Positions 50,463-59,903 are shown, counted from the stretch's first letter. The stretch: DNA of 64,000 nt from Aureococcus anophagefferens (GCF_000186865.1 NW_008705562.1:2080431-2144430); one strand, 5' to 3'. Made by a program: numbers and translations. The notes: generated by a model not told the origin, from the letters alone.

Positions 50463-51260
50463 TCAACGTCGCTTCGACGTGAGCGTTCCGCGCGCGCGCG
50501 TTCCGACAAAAGCATCCACGCTGCGATACCGTCCCGAGAGATGATCGCTCGTCCAAAAATCAGCCGAAACGAGTGGAAAACGGCCGAGAAAGGAGCCTTT
50601 GAAGTTGGGAATGTCGCTCTCTTTTGCTGCCCCGATGACCGCCTGGTCCGCGGGGCACCGCGACTGGCGGCGCGCGACCTCGGACGACAGGTCCGGCCGG
50701 CATTTGCGCACGCCCGCCAGCACGCGCTCGGCGCCGTCGCGCGTCACGGCGAAGGCGTGGAGGCACAGCGCGGACGTCGTGCGGAAGACGTCGCCGCCGA
50801 CGCGGTCCTCCAGCCCGCAGTTCGCGCGGCAGGAGCCGAGGTAGAGGACGCGCCAGACCGGCGGCAGGTGGTGGAGCACGCTCCGCAGCCGCGCGCGCAG
50901 CCCGACGCCGCTCGGCGCGAAGTCGTCCTCGAAGATGAGCGCCGTCTCCGCGGTCGTCGCGAGGAACGCGCGCAGCGCCTTCCGGTGGCTCAGCGACGTC
51001 GCGATCTCGCCGCTGCTCAGATCGTCGAGGGCGTCGGCCGTGAACTGGTCCCGGATCGCGTCGAAGTCGCCGTCGCGCTCCGGCGGCTTCACGGCGTCGA
51101 CGACCTCGACGTCGAGCCCGAGCGCCGCCGCCGTCGCCCGCGCGGGGCCCGAGCTCTCGTTGACGCCGACGACGTAGATCTTGTCGAAGAAGTCGAAGGG
51201 GTCGCCGTAGGGCTCCGCGGCCGCCGCGGCGCAGCACAGCGCGGCGAGGAGTCGCCGCAT
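50463..51260 (-). CDS. GT25-like glycosyltransferase
   Basis: 265 residues with signal peptide (RRLLAALCCAAAAAEP). The motifs FFDKIYVVGVN at the N-terminus, ATSLSHRKALRAFLA and ALIFEDDF match the GT25 (LOS/collagen galactosyltransferase) layout 'CSLSH-rAl--f' and 'EDD'. The last 50 residues are encoded by AT-richer DNA that shares 19 identical bases with an introner (50550-50568), so the C-terminus may be read from a decayed element. The stop lies 26 bp before the next gene on the same strand. The DxD-like EDD should bind the nucleotide sugar through a metal. Confidence 0.72.
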   Translation of the reverse strand: MRRLLAALCCAAAAAEPYGDPFDFFDKIYVVGVNESSGPARATAAALGLDVEVVDAVKPPERDGDFDAIRDQFTADALDDLSSGEIATSLSHRKALRAFLATTAETALIFEDDFAPSGVGLRARLRSVLHHLPPVWRVLYLGSCRANCGLEDRVGGDVFRTTSALCLHAFAVTRDGAERVLAGVRKCRPDLSSEVARRQSRCPADQAVIGAAKESDIPNFKGSFLGRFPLVSADFWTSDHLSGRYRSVDAFVGTRARGTLTSKRR

Positions 51261-51273
51261 ATTAGCTGCCCAC

Positions 51274-51285
51274 CATAATATTATG
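51274..51285. promoter_or_regulatory. AT palindrome just upstream of the GT25-like start
   Basis: CATAATATTATG is a perfect 12-bp palindrome about 14 bp upstream of the minus-strand ATG at 51260. It stands out against GC-rich surroundings and could be a core promoter or factor site. Speculative. Confidence 0.3.
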
Positions 51286-51340
51286 ATGCATCACGGAGCC
51301 TGAGCACATCAACTAAGCCTTCAAGTTCGACGTGTGTGAA

Positions 51341-52072
51341 TTAGCGCGCGCCTCCCGGCGCCGGCGGCGCGACGAGGGCGAAGGGCCGCACCTCGGCCTC
51401 GAAGGTGGAGCCGTCGCCCACGGAGACGAACTCGAAGGACCCGCGGATCGCGCCCTTCGGCCCCCGGAGCTCCGTGCCGGACGCGTACTGGAACTCCGCG
51501 CCCGGCGCGAGCGTCGGCGTCTGCCCGACGACGCCGTGGGAGCCCTTGGGCACGACCTCGTCCTCGGCGCCGTCCTCGTCGGCGATGACCCAGTGGCGCG
51601 ACCGGAGCTGCACCGTGTCGTCGCGCTCGTTCTTTATGCGGAGCCGGTAGGCGAAGAGGTTCGCGCCCGACTCCTCGTTCGCGCCGAGGAACGTCGCGCT
51701 GGCGATGACGCGCACGCCGTGGGACACGGCGTGCGACGACGCCGCGTGGCGGCCCAGGAGGTCGTGGAGCGCGCGCAAAGCCGCGAGCGCGTCGTCCTGC
51801 GCCGCGTCCTCGTCGTCGACGGGCTCCGCGAATCTCCGCCGCGCGAGGCGCACGAGGTCGTCGGCCGACAGCGCCCCGGCCTCGCCGCAGGCGTCGGCCG
51901 GCGCCCAGGGGAAGACGTCCTCGCGCTGCTCCTCCAGCTCGGCCGGCGTGAGGCGCGTGTGCGTGCCCCACTCCTCGCTCGTCACCGGCGGCGACAGCTG
52001 CAGCGGGTGACCGCTCTTTTTTATCTGGTGCACGCCGCGGAGCGTGGCGCGGTAGACCGCGCGCGCGAGCAT
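51341..52072 (-). CDS. ApaG-domain protein
   Basis: 243 residues. The C-terminal 125 residues match ApaG (DUF525): FAYRLRIKNERDDTVQLRSRHWVI, then GVVGQTPTLAPGAEFQYASGTEL and GSFEFVSVG, the conserved 'Y-i-I-N----vQL--R-W-I', 'GVVG--P-L-PG--f-Y-SG' and 'G-f-f' blocks. The N-terminus (MLARAVYRATLRGVHQIKKSG) is basic and resembles an LYR-type helix or organelle targeting peptide. ApaG domains occur in bacteria and in FBXO3/PDIP38-type eukaryotic proteins, where they bind other proteins. Start chosen at the Met before the basic helix. Confidence 0.85.
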   Translation of the reverse strand: MLARAVYRATLRGVHQIKKSGHPLQLSPPVTSEEWGTHTRLTPAELEEQREDVFPWAPADACGEAGALSADDLVRLARRRFAEPVDDEDAAQDDALAALRALHDLLGRHAASSHAVSHGVRVIASATFLGANEESGANLFAYRLRIKNERDDTVQLRSRHWVIADEDGAEDEVVPKGSHGVVGQTPTLAPGAEFQYASGTELRGPKGAIRGSFEFVSVGDGSTFEAEVRPFALVAPPAPGGAR

Positions 52073-52259
52073 GGTGCTCAGCCCTCTCTGTGGCTGTGGA
52101 CTTGGGCTGTGGACAATTTTTCGGCGAAGCGTTTCTTGCATTATTCAACAATCGACGGTGCACTCGTACACGTCAGCTTGCAGACGCTGTCTAGCAACTT
52201 GAGCTTCGCTGTCGCAGCGGAGTGCACTTGTCGGGGTCGATGCCTAAGCGTTACGGCCC

Positions 52260-55202
52260 CTAGACGGGGACGATGGCGTACTTCTTGGACGTGGACCGCG
52301 AGAAGAAGCCGTACTTCGCCGTCTGGCTCTTGTAGGTCGTCGCGAGGGCCTGGACCTCGGGCACGCCCGTCCACTTGCCCTTGTCCGTGTCCGGCTTGTC
52401 GTTGGCCCACTCGCCGACGAAGGTGCCGCCGTCGACGTAGGCGCACTCGCCGAGGCCGTGGCGGCCCGACGCGTTGAAGTGGCCCTCGTAGACGTCGCCG
52501 TTGGCGAGGTTCAGGACGCCGCGGTGGCGCGTGTCGCGGACGTAGTCGCCCTCGTAGGTCGCGCCGTCGTCGTCGCGCGACTTGCCGACGCCGTCGCGCT
52601 GGTCGCGGCGCCAGTCGCCCTCGTAGGCGACCTCGGCGTCGTGGCGCGTGCCCGCCCAGGTGCCGTTGCCGTCGCGCATGTCCTCGGCCCACTCGCCCGT
52701 GTAGCGCTCGAAGGGGCAGCCGTAGGTGCCGACGCCGTGGCGCTTGCCCCGGGCCCACTGGCCGTCGTAGGCGCCGCCGTCGTGGTACGTCTGGCGGCCG
52801 CCGCCGTGGCGCTTGTGGTCCCTGAAGTCGCCGACGTAGACGTCGCCGTTGGCGAAGCACAGCGTCCCGTGGAAGCGGCCGTCGTCGCGGAACTGGCCGT
52901 CGAAGTGGGACGCGTCGAGGTACTTGGACGCGCCCGCGCCGTGGCGGCCGCCGGCCTTCCAGTCGCCGTCGTACTCCTTCTCGTGGTCCGGCCGGCCGAT
53001 GCCGACCCAGGTGCCCCGGCCCTGCTCCCGGTCCTTGACCCAGTCGCCGTCGTACCGGCCGTTGTCGTCGACGTGGACGCCCGCGCCGTGGCGCTCGTCG
53101 TCCTTCCACTCGCCGTCGTACTTGGACCCGGACGCGTAGACGCAGGAGCCCCGGCCGCAGCGCCGGTCCGCGACCCACTTGCCGACGTAGTGGTCCCGCG
53201 ACGCGAAGAGGCAGTCGCCCGTGCCGTTGCGCCGGCCCCCGTGCCACTCGCCCGCGTACTTGGCGCCGTCGGCGTAGACCTGCGACCCGTCGCCGTGGCG
53301 CAGGTCGTCCTTCCACTGGCCCTCGTAGCGCGCCGTGTCGTGGTAGTCGCAGGTCCCGTCGCCGTCGCGCCCGGAGAGCGCGAACTGGCCCACGTAGACG
53401 TCGCCGTTCGCGAGGCGCAGCGTGCCGTAGTGGCGGTGGTCGTCGCGGTACTCGCCGACGAACGTCGCGCCGTCGTCGTAGGTCGACCGCGCGCGGCCGT
53501 GCCTATTGCCGCGGAACCACTCGCCCTCGTACTCAACCTCGCCGAAGGCGTCGCGCGGCGGGCCGCGCCACGCGCCCTCGCCGTGCGCCAGATCGTCCAG
53601 CCACTCGCCGTCGTAGACGCCGCCGTCGCCCGCGTACGTCATGCGGCCGTGGCCGCTCCGCAGGCCCGCGACGAACTGGCCCTCGTAGGACGCGCCGTCG
53701 GGCGCGTCCTGCTTGCCCCAGCCCTCGTCGACGCCCGACTCGAGCACCTCCTCGGGCTCCTCGTAGGGCTTCGCGAGGCGCCGCTCCGCGAAGTTCGCCA
53801 GGTTCGGCCCGAGCTGCACCCACAAGCTCGGGCAGGTCGCCAGCGCGTCGTGGGACGTCGGCATGGGCGCGCCGGGCACGTGCCAGCGCGTCGGCGCCAT
53901 GACCGCGCGGTCCGCGCCTCCGCAGACGTACGCGCCCGGCGCGGCCTCGAGCGGCACCAAGGCCGCGCACGCGCCGCAGGGCACCGACTCCAGACCCTCG
54001 CCGGCGTCGACCCACGTCGCGTCGCTCCAGCGGCAGTGCTCGACGAAGCCGCGGTCGTCGAGGCGCGCGTCGAAGACGCGCTCGCACGAGACCTCCAACT
54101 TCCGCGCGGCCGGGCCGCCGAGCCCGTCCGCGCCCGTGCCACCTAATAGCAGCAGGGTCCAGACCGCGGGGGCGCGCTTCTCGCCGGCGACGGCCCGCGG
54201 GTTGTCGCTGCCGTCCTGGGGCAGGGTCAATGCCCAGCCGACGGCGCAGTGCATCGCCGCGCGCGGCGCGGCGCGCGCGAGCCGCGTCCACACCGCGGGC
54301 TCGCGCTTGCGCTCGACCTCGGCGACGGGCTTCTTCTTCTCGACGACCTTCTCCTTCTTGGGCTCCGGCGCCTTCTTCTTGGACACCTTGGACTCGCGCT
54401 TGCCCTTCTTGCCCTTGGCGGCCTTCGCGTCCTCCTCGGGCGCGGCCGCGGCCGCGGGCGCGGCGGCGACCTCGGGCTCGGGCTCCGGCGGCTTGGGCGT
54501 CGAGTAGATGAAGGCCGGCGTCATGTCCAGGATCCACATGTCGTCGTTCGCGTGGACGTACGTGCCCTCGCGGTCGCGGATCATGCCGCCGGCGACGACG
54601 GCCGCGCGCGCGTTCTCGCCCACGGGCGCGAGGGAGTGGAAGAAGCGCGCGGGCGGCTTGCCGCCGACGGTCATCAGCTTGGCCCAGGCCGGGCTCTCGG
54701 CCGGGTCCAGCACCCACGTGTCGTCGAAGAGCTTGCCGTCGCCGCCGCGGCCGCCGTGGACCAGGCCGACGGGCCGCTCGCGCATGCCCGCGACGACGCC
54801 GTGGCCCGCCCAGCTCCGCGCCGCCGGGCCCACGTCCTTGGGATGGTTCGGCCGCCACGTGAGCCCGCGGCCGGACACGGCGCCGCAGTCGGTACGGCCG
54901 AGCGTCGCGCGGCTCGCGTCCGTGGCCTCGCCGCCGAAGACGTAGAGCTCCTGCCTGAGCATGAAGGCGGCGTGGCCGAAGCGGTTCACGAGGCCCGTGT
55001 TCTCGCTGTCCGGCGTCCAGTAGCGGCCGTCGCCCCGCTTGGCGTCGATGGCCGTCACGCGCAGCCAGGGGTCGCTGTCCTCGGGCCGCTGCGGGCCCCG
55101 GTCGTGGCCGCCGACGACGTAGAGCACGCCGTCGGCCTGGGCCACCGTCGCGCCCAGCAGCGCCGCGCTCGACGCCGCGTCGAGGACCTGGATGGTCTCC
55201 AT
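52260..55202 (-). CDS. Kelch/MORN-repeat protein
   Basis: 980 residues. Residues 1-250 carry kelch-like blades (DGVLYVVGGHDRG, FGHAAFMLRQELYVFGGEA, VGLVHGGRGGDGKLFDDTW), followed by a Lys/Glu/Ala-rich linker (KGKKGKRESKVSKKKAPEPKK). The C-terminal 450 residues hold about 19 MORN repeats (YEG-W--G-RHG-G), for example YDGEWKDDERHGAG and YEGQWKDDLRHGDG. MORN proteins bind membranes or scaffold cilia and cytoskeleton; kelch blades form a propeller. Kelch plus MORN suggests a cortical or flagellar scaffold. Start chosen at METIQVLDA; upstream codons look untranslated. Confidence 0.9.
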   Translation of the reverse strand: METIQVLDAASSAALLGATVAQADGVLYVVGGHDRGPQRPEDSDPWLRVTAIDAKRGDGRYWTPDSENTGLVNRFGHAAFMLRQELYVFGGEATDASRATLGRTDCGAVSGRGLTWRPNHPKDVGPAARSWAGHGVVAGMRERPVGLVHGGRGGDGKLFDDTWVLDPAESPAWAKLMTVGGKPPARFFHSLAPVGENARAAVVAGGMIRDREGTYVHANDDMWILDMTPAFIYSTPKPPEPEPEVAAAPAAAAAPEEDAKAAKGKKGKRESKVSKKKAPEPKKEKVVEKKKPVAEVERKREPAVWTRLARAAPRAAMHCAVGWALTLPQDGSDNPRAVAGEKRAPAVWTLLLLGGTGADGLGGPAARKLEVSCERVFDARLDDRGFVEHCRWSDATWVDAGEGLESVPCGACAALVPLEAAPGAYVCGGADRAVMAPTRWHVPGAPMPTSHDALATCPSLWVQLGPNLANFAERRLAKPYEEPEEVLESGVDEGWGKQDAPDGASYEGQFVAGLRSGHGRMTYAGDGGVYDGEWLDDLAHGEGAWRGPPRDAFGEVEYEGEWFRGNRHGRARSTYDDGATFVGEYRDDHRHYGTLRLANGDVYVGQFALSGRDGDGTCDYHDTARYEGQWKDDLRHGDGSQVYADGAKYAGEWHGGRRNGTGDCLFASRDHYVGKWVADRRCGRGSCVYASGSKYDGEWKDDERHGAGVHVDDNGRYDGDWVKDREQGRGTWVGIGRPDHEKEYDGDWKAGGRHGAGASKYLDASHFDGQFRDDGRFHGTLCFANGDVYVGDFRDHKRHGGGRQTYHDGGAYDGQWARGKRHGVGTYGCPFERYTGEWAEDMRDGNGTWAGTRHDAEVAYEGDWRRDQRDGVGKSRDDDGATYEGDYVRDTRHRGVLNLANGDVYEGHFNASGRHGLGECAYVDGGTFVGEWANDKPDTDKGKWTGVPEVQALATTYKSQTAKYGFFSRSTSKKYAIVPV

Positions 55203-55309
55203 GGTCGGGCCCGGGCAGCCCGCGCTGTGGGTCAGCTGAGTGGGCCCAAAGATTGTTGCGGCCGAAGCTGAAGTGGGTGCCACAAGACGATGTTCAAAGC
55301 TTGAGAGAG

Positions 55310-56008
55310 ATGGCCGAGCAGCACGACCAGAGCAACGACGACTGCCTGCTCTGCGGCGCGATCTACTGCGGCGAGGCCGGCTGGCCGCTCTGCGACACGC
55401 CCGGCTGCGCGAACGTGTGCTGCGCGAGCTGCGTGGCCACCACGGGCCTGAGCGTCGGCGACCTCTTCTACTGCCCGGCCTGCGCCGGCGGCGGCGAGTC
55501 CGCCGCGGCCGTCGCCGGCGGCGCGCTCACGGCCGCGACGTTGGGTCTGGTGGACCTGTCGAAGATGCCGCTGTCGCTCAAGGCGCTGCGGAGCGTGGTC
55601 AAGAACGCGCGCAACGACGACCCGAAGTACCGGCGGCTCCGCCTCGCGAACCCCAAGGTCGCGCGCGCGCTCGACGTCCCGCCGGCGCGGCGCTGCCTCG
55701 CGACGCTCGGCTTCGTGGAACGAGACGAGGGCGGCGAGCGCGTCCTCGTCGCCGACGCCAAGCCGGCCGCGGACGTCGCCGACGACGTCGCGGCGCTGCT
55801 CCAGGGCCTCGACGACGACGACGACGGCGGCGCGCCGCCGCCGACGGCGAAGCGCGACCGCGACGACGGCGCGGCGACGGCGACCGCGGAGCGCGACCGC
55901 GACGACGGCGCGGCGACGGCGACCGAGGAGCGCGACGCGAAGCGGCCGGCGACCGGGGCGCCTTCGGAACCGGCGATGGACCCTTCGGAGGAGCAAAAGC
56001 CCGCGTAA
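55310..56008 (+). CDS. PUB-domain protein with N-terminal zinc-binding module
   Basis: 232 residues. The N-terminus is a Cys-rich zinc-binding-like module (CLLCGAIYCGE, CANVCCASC, FYCPAC; RING/PHD-like spacing). Residues about 90-140 match the PUB domain: LSLKALRSVVKNARNDDPKYRRLRLANPKVARAL, then CLATLGFVE. PUB domains bind the C-terminal tail of p97/Cdc48. The C-terminus is Asp-rich with a 13-residue tandem repeat (RDRDDGAATATAE) encoded by a 39-bp duplication. I infer a Cdc48 adaptor, perhaps with ligase-like activity. The stop is 1 bp from the stop of the gene on the other strand. Confidence 0.82.
   Translation: MAEQHDQSNDDCLLCGAIYCGEAGWPLCDTPGCANVCCASCVATTGLSVGDLFYCPACAGGGESAAAVAGGALTAATLGLVDLSKMPLSLKALRSVVKNARNDDPKYRRLRLANPKVARALDVPPARRCLATLGFVERDEGGERVLVADAKPAADVADDVAALLQGLDDDDDGGAPPPTAKRDRDDGAATATAERDRDDGAATATEERDAKRPATGAPSEPAMDPSEEQKPA
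55855..55930 (+). repeat. 39-bp in-frame tandem duplication in the PUB gene
   Basis: Two nearly identical copies encode RDRDDGAATAT-E(R/E). It is another very recent short duplication. Confidence 0.9.
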
Positions 56009-56009
56009 T

Positions 56010-57116
56010 CTAGTTCGCGCGGACGAAGGACATGAGGCGCGCGATTTCCGCCTCCGTGAGGTCGTGGGGCTGGCCGGGCTCCGTGTGTTCGACCTTGAGC
56101 GCGTCCTCGATGCCGAGGGCCGCGAAGATGCCGCGGTAGGCGGCCATGGACGCGTCGACGGGGAAGATGGTGTCGCTCTCGCCCCACCAGATCATCCAGC
56201 TCATGTCGCCGCCGACGTAGGTCGCGTTGGCCCGGGCCGCGGCGGGGTCCGCGCCCGGCATGTGGCAGAGCGGCGGCAGCGGGTAGCCGTCGAGCACGGC
56301 GACGCCGCCCAGGGCGTAGTCGAGGTGCGCGAGCTGGACGTAGCTCGCGAGCTGGGCGCCTTCGGAGAAGCCCGCGAGGACGACCCGGGACGCGTCGCGG
56401 ACTCCCGCGAGCTCGCGGTCGACGAGCGCGGACACGTTCGCCGCCGACGCGCGGATGGACGCGAGGTCGTAGGCGCAGTCGTCGTCGAGGCCGCAGCCGT
56501 TCTTGAAGGACTCGTACCAGACGTGCGACGGGATCGGCGACGTCGGGAAGACGAGCTTGAGGCCCGTGACGTTGCCGAACCAGCCGCCGTCGTACTGGTA
56601 GCGCCAGTCGCCGCCGCCTGAAAGTGGACGATACGAACTCCTCGCTCATCTAGGACGCGGGCCCCGCGCTGCCCCCGCCGCCGTGGAGCAAAATCGCAAC
56701 CTTGTCGTAGCCGCCGCCGCCGCCGACGACGGAGATCACGTCCATGCCCGCGACGGTGTAGCTGTCCCAGACGTCGCCGCTCGGCGACGGGCCGGGCGCG
56801 GGCGTCGGGCCCTCGCAGTCGCAGAAGGCGTAGGCGCCCGACGTGACGCGCGTGCAGCCAGGGCAGCACTGGAGGCAGTCGTAGTCCGAGTCGGAGCCGC
56901 AGAGCAGGCACGAGTCGCCTACCAAGTGCGACGGGGTCGGATTTCTTCACATCTTCAGGCGAAATTCACGCGAAAAAACACTCCTGTCGCTCGACGCTGC
57001 GAGTCGCCGTAGTCGACGCCGCAGTCCTCCTTGGCCACGGCCGTGCACGACTTGTCGTCGCCGAGGCCGATGCGCAGCGCCGACGCGGCCGTGAAGAGGA
57101 GGAGGAGGAGCTTCAT
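56010..57116 (-). CDS. Secreted serine hydrolase (acyl-protein-thioesterase-like)
   Basis: complement(56010-56617, 56670-56918, 56996-57116), 325 residues; introns of 77 nt (GTCGAG...GGTAG) and 52 nt (GC-AG type, GCGCGG...TTTCAG) give a total divisible by three. Signal peptide (KLLLLLFTAASA), then a Cys-rich N-terminal domain (CLLCGSDSDYDCLQCCPGC). The hydrolase core begins ILLHGGGGSGGDWRYQYDGG, the oxyanion loop. Nucleophile Ser sits in AGFSEGAQLASY, Asp in WGESDTIFPVD and His in QPHDLTEAE. The family cleaves acyl esters or short-chain lipids; substrate unknown. The GC donor rests on frame and family match only. Confidence 0.8.
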
Positions 57117-57437
57117 GTGTGTTTGGGGAGCTGCCATCCTGGCATCCTTCGGGCTTCCCAGCTAGCGCGAAGACAATACGATCTCTCTGTTCAAGTTGAA
57201 GTGGCTCGCTCTCGCTTCGCGCCAAGTGACTCGGCGGTCCGGGCGCGAACTTCTAGTTCGCGTCGCTCGTGTCTGAGGGGCAGCCCCCCGCTGGAGCCGC
57301 GAAGAAGAAAAATACTTAAGAGGTTACGTTTTTGGGGGCGCGGGGCCGGCGAAAGGCACCGCGCGGACAGAGACAACAGAGTTTTCGGGGCCGGGAGACG
57401 GACGGGCTTCGGTGATGGTCGAGGAGCACGGGGGGGC
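57117..57437. other. Intergenic region, hydrolase 5' to hypothetical 3'
   Basis: Both flanking genes are on the minus strand, so this is the promoter of the hydrolase and the 3' region of the downstream hypothetical. It holds an A-rich AAGAAGAAAAATAC near 57301 and G-runs. No gene seen. Confidence 0.4.
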
Positions 57438-57959
57438 TCATCGTCCGCAGAAGAAGAGGCGGCCCTTGGAGATGGCCTTGCGCCGCCACTCGTGCGACGC
57501 CGGTAATTCCTCGAGGAAGCTCGGCCGCTTCCGGCGGACGAGGGGCCGGCTCGCGTCGTAGACGGACTGCTCGAGGGCGAAGGTCGCCGCCGGGTCGAAG
57601 TCGTCGAGCTGCTGGGCGGCCTCCTCGGAGCGCACCGCGGCGCGCGGCGGCCGCGCGGGCGCGCGGAGCGCCGGCGGCGGCGGCGGCGCGCACGGCGACA
57701 CGTAGGTGTCGGGCTTGAGCATGGGGCCCGCGTCGAGGGCGAAGTCGTGCATGCACTGGTCGAAGACGCAGACGTCGCTGCTGCTCGCGGGGACGAAGGA
57801 GGGCTGCGCCATCGGCGGCTCGTCGGCCGGCGCCGCGGCGTCGTCCGGCCGCGGGGGCTGCTTGGGGGACTCGTCCTTGGGGCTCTCGGGGAGCAGGACC
57901 TCGGGCGTCTGGCCGCCGCAGCGGCTGTACGTCGCCTTGGACCACCGCGTGCGCGTCAT
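57438..57959 (-). CDS. Hypothetical protein, Pro-rich
   Basis: 173 residues. Begins MTRTRWSKATYSRCGG; the middle is Pro/Asp/Ser-rich and probably disordered. A C-terminal block (RKRPSFLEELPASHEWRRKAISKGRLFFCGR) is basic and ordered-looking. No leader or membrane segment. No family recognised. Support: continuous frame, plausible codon use, position between two well supported genes. Confidence 0.5.
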   Translation of the reverse strand: MTRTRWSKATYSRCGGQTPEVLLPESPKDESPKQPPRPDDAAAPADEPPMAQPSFVPASSSDVCVFDQCMHDFALDAGPMLKPDTYVSPCAPPPPPALRAPARPPRAAVRSEEAAQQLDDFDPAATFALEQSVYDASRPLVRRKRPSFLEELPASHEWRRKAISKGRLFFCGR

Positions 57960-58409
57960 GGCGGAGAGGGGACTCGGCGTTTGAACGTCCCCCGTTCGAA
58001 CGGCGGGGCGCCGGGCTGGGCGCCGCGGGCGCGGGGCCGCGGGGCGGCGGCGGGGCGGCGAGCGGGGCGCCGGGGCGGGCCCCGGTCCTTCGTGTCGCCG
58101 GCGGGGCGGCGGCGGGGCGGGGGCGGGTGAACCGGGCAGTGACGCCGGCTTGCTTGTTCTTTTGTTCACTCCGGAGTGCGGCTTGCCTGTTCCGAGCCAG
58201 CTCATGCTCATCGTGCGGTTACGGGCAGCCTCAAGCAAGCAAACCATGCCCTCAACACCCTCAATACCGGCTCGAGCCCAAGAGCTCGCCGCAGCTGAGC
58301 ACCCGCCGCCCGCAGCCCGCAGCGCGAAGCCACCGCCGCCGCGCCGCCGCCGGCCGCGCGCGACCGCTCCGCGCCGCCGCCGCGCCGCCGCGCCGTTTCG
58401 GAGCAGAGG
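57960..58409. other. Divergent G/C-box-rich intergenic region
   Basis: 450 bp between the hypothetical (minus) and prefoldin 2 (plus). About 58000-58130 consists of repeated GGCGGGGCG and GCGGGGC words (GC-box-like); the last 100 bp is rich in CGCCGCC. No gene seen. Confidence 0.5.
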
Positions 58410-58880
58410 ATGGCGCAGCAGGTTGCCGCCGCGGCGCCGGCGCCGGCGCCGGCGACGGTGCTCGACGGCGAGGAGAAGCCCATGAGCGAGCAGGACGTGA
58501 TCCGCATCTTCAAGGGCTTCAAGCGGGACTCGCAGATGATCATCTCGAAGATCTCCGAGCTCGAGTACGAGATCGGCGAGCACGAGCTCGTCATGGCGAA
58601 CGTGTCGAGCCTCGCGCCCGAGCGCACGGCGTACCGCCTCGTCGGCGGCGTGCTCGTGAAGACGACCATCGCCGAGACGACGCCCAAGGTCGAGACGAAC
58701 ATGGCCAACATCCGCGCGACCATCGACCAGCTGAAGAAGGCGCTCGAGAACGTCAACGAGAAGTCGAAGGCGTGGAAGGAGAAGTACGGCATCAAGACGC
58801 AGCAGGAGTTAGATTTCGATCGCGCGGCGCAGGCCGCCGGCGGCCCCGCCGCGCCCGCGGCCATGGGCGTCCTCGCGTAG
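58410..58880 (+). CDS. PFDN2: Prefoldin subunit 2
   Basis: 156 residues. Two coiled-coil helices flank the beta-hairpin core: N-terminal coil IIRIFKGFKRD-like (VIRIFKGFKRDSQMIISKI), hairpin RTAYRLVGGVLVKTTIAET with the family signature 'yR-VGGVLVe-T', and C-terminal coil (ATIDQLKKALENVNEKS). Prefoldin 2 is a beta-type subunit of the hexameric chaperone that delivers actin and tubulin to CCT. N-terminal Ala/Pro extension is unusual but short. Ends 6 bp from the convergent MenA stop. Confidence 0.93.
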   Translation: MAQQVAAAAPAPAPATVLDGEEKPMSEQDVIRIFKGFKRDSQMIISKISELEYEIGEHELVMANVSSLAPERTAYRLVGGVLVKTTIAETTPKVETNMANIRATIDQLKKALENVNEKSKAWKEKYGIKTQQELDFDRAAQAAGGPAAPAAMGVLA

Positions 58881-58886
58881 GCTGGT

Positions 58887-59903
58887 TTACCCGCTCGCGT
58901 AGACGCCCGCGGTGAGCAGGAGCCCGAAGAGGAGCTGGAGCTTCGCGGTGCCGCCGACGTAGGCGTTGAGCGCCGCGCCCTCCTCGGCGAAGACGGACCT
59001 CGTCGTCTTCGCCGCGAGGGGCGCCGAGAGCAGCGGCAGGAGCCAGGCCGCGGGCGCCGCCCGGAGCGCGACGCACGCGGCGACGGCGCCGTAGGCCGCC
59101 AGGACCAGCGCGAGGTACTCGGCGCGCGCCGCGGCGCCGCCGAAGCGCACGGCGAGCGTGCGCTTGCCCGCGCGCACGTCCGTGTGGCGGTCCCGCAGGT
59201 TGTTGACGACGATGATCGCCGTCGCGAGGCAGCCGACGGCGGCGGCGGCCGCGAGGAGCGCGGCCGGGCACGCGCGCGGCGCCCCCGCCTCGAGCGCGAG
59301 GTAGTAGGGCGCGAGCGTCGCGACGAGGCCGAAGTAGGCGAAGACGAACACGTCGCCGAGGCCCGAGTAGCCGATGCTGACGTTTCCCAGACCGACGTAG
59401 CCGAGCGGAAAGGGCCCGCCCGTGTACGCGAGCGCGTTGAAGACGCTGGTGATCGTCACGAACGTCATCCAGCCGCCGCAGCCCGGCCGCCTCGCGAGGG
59501 ACGCGCCGATGGACGCCGCGGCGACGAGCGCCGCGGTCGACAGGCCCGCGGTCTGGCCCGGCGACAGCCAGCCCTTCTGCGTCGCGCGCGCCTGGCCCAC
59601 GCGGTCGTCCGTGTCCGCGCCCTTGACGAAGTCGGCGTAGTCGTTGTGCAGGTTCGTGCCGATCTGGATGAGGCAGGCGAAGACCCAGAAGCGGAACGCC
59701 GGCGCCGGGTCCAGCGCGCCGAGCTCGCGCGACGCGACGGCGAAGCCGACGAGGACCGGCGTGAAGGACGCCGCGAGCGTGTTCGGACGCGTCGCGAGGA
59801 CGAGCACCTTCCAGGTCGGCGGCCGCTCTGCTTCTTTCGCGCTGTTGGCGGGCATGGCGGCGGCTTTCGCGCTCGTGGCGGTCGCGGCGGTGCTGGCAAC
59901 CAT
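58887..59903 (-). CDS. menA: MenA-type 1,4-dihydroxy-2-naphthoate prenyltransferase (UbiA family)
   Basis: 338 residues. Two UbiA aspartate motifs are present: [18 protein letters not shown] and [22 protein letters not shown], typical of MenA rather than COQ2. Membrane helices begin [16 protein letters not shown]. Catalyses prenylation of 1,4-dihydroxy-2-naphthoate, a step to phylloquinone or menaquinone (photosystem I cofactor or respiratory quinone). The N-terminus ([17 protein letters not shown]) is Ala/Thr-rich without a clear signal peptide, so plastid delivery is uncertain. Start chosen at the Met before this stretch. Confidence 0.9.
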   Translation of the reverse strand: MVASTAATATSAKAAAMPANSAKEAERPPTWKVLVLATRPNTLAASFTPVLVGFAVASRELGALDPAPAFRFWVFACLIQIGTNLHNDYADFVKGADTDDRVGQARATQKGWLSPGQTAGLSTAALVAAASIGASLARRPGCGGWMTFVTITSVFNALAYTGGPFPLGYVGLGNVSIGYSGLGDVFVFAYFGLVATLAPYYLALEAGAPRACPAALLAAAAAVGCLATAIIVVNNLRDRHTDVRAGKRTLAVRFGGAAARAEYLALVLAAYGAVAACVALRAAPAAWLLPLLSAPLAAKTTRSVFAEEGAALNAYVGGTAKLQLLFGLLLTAGVYASG

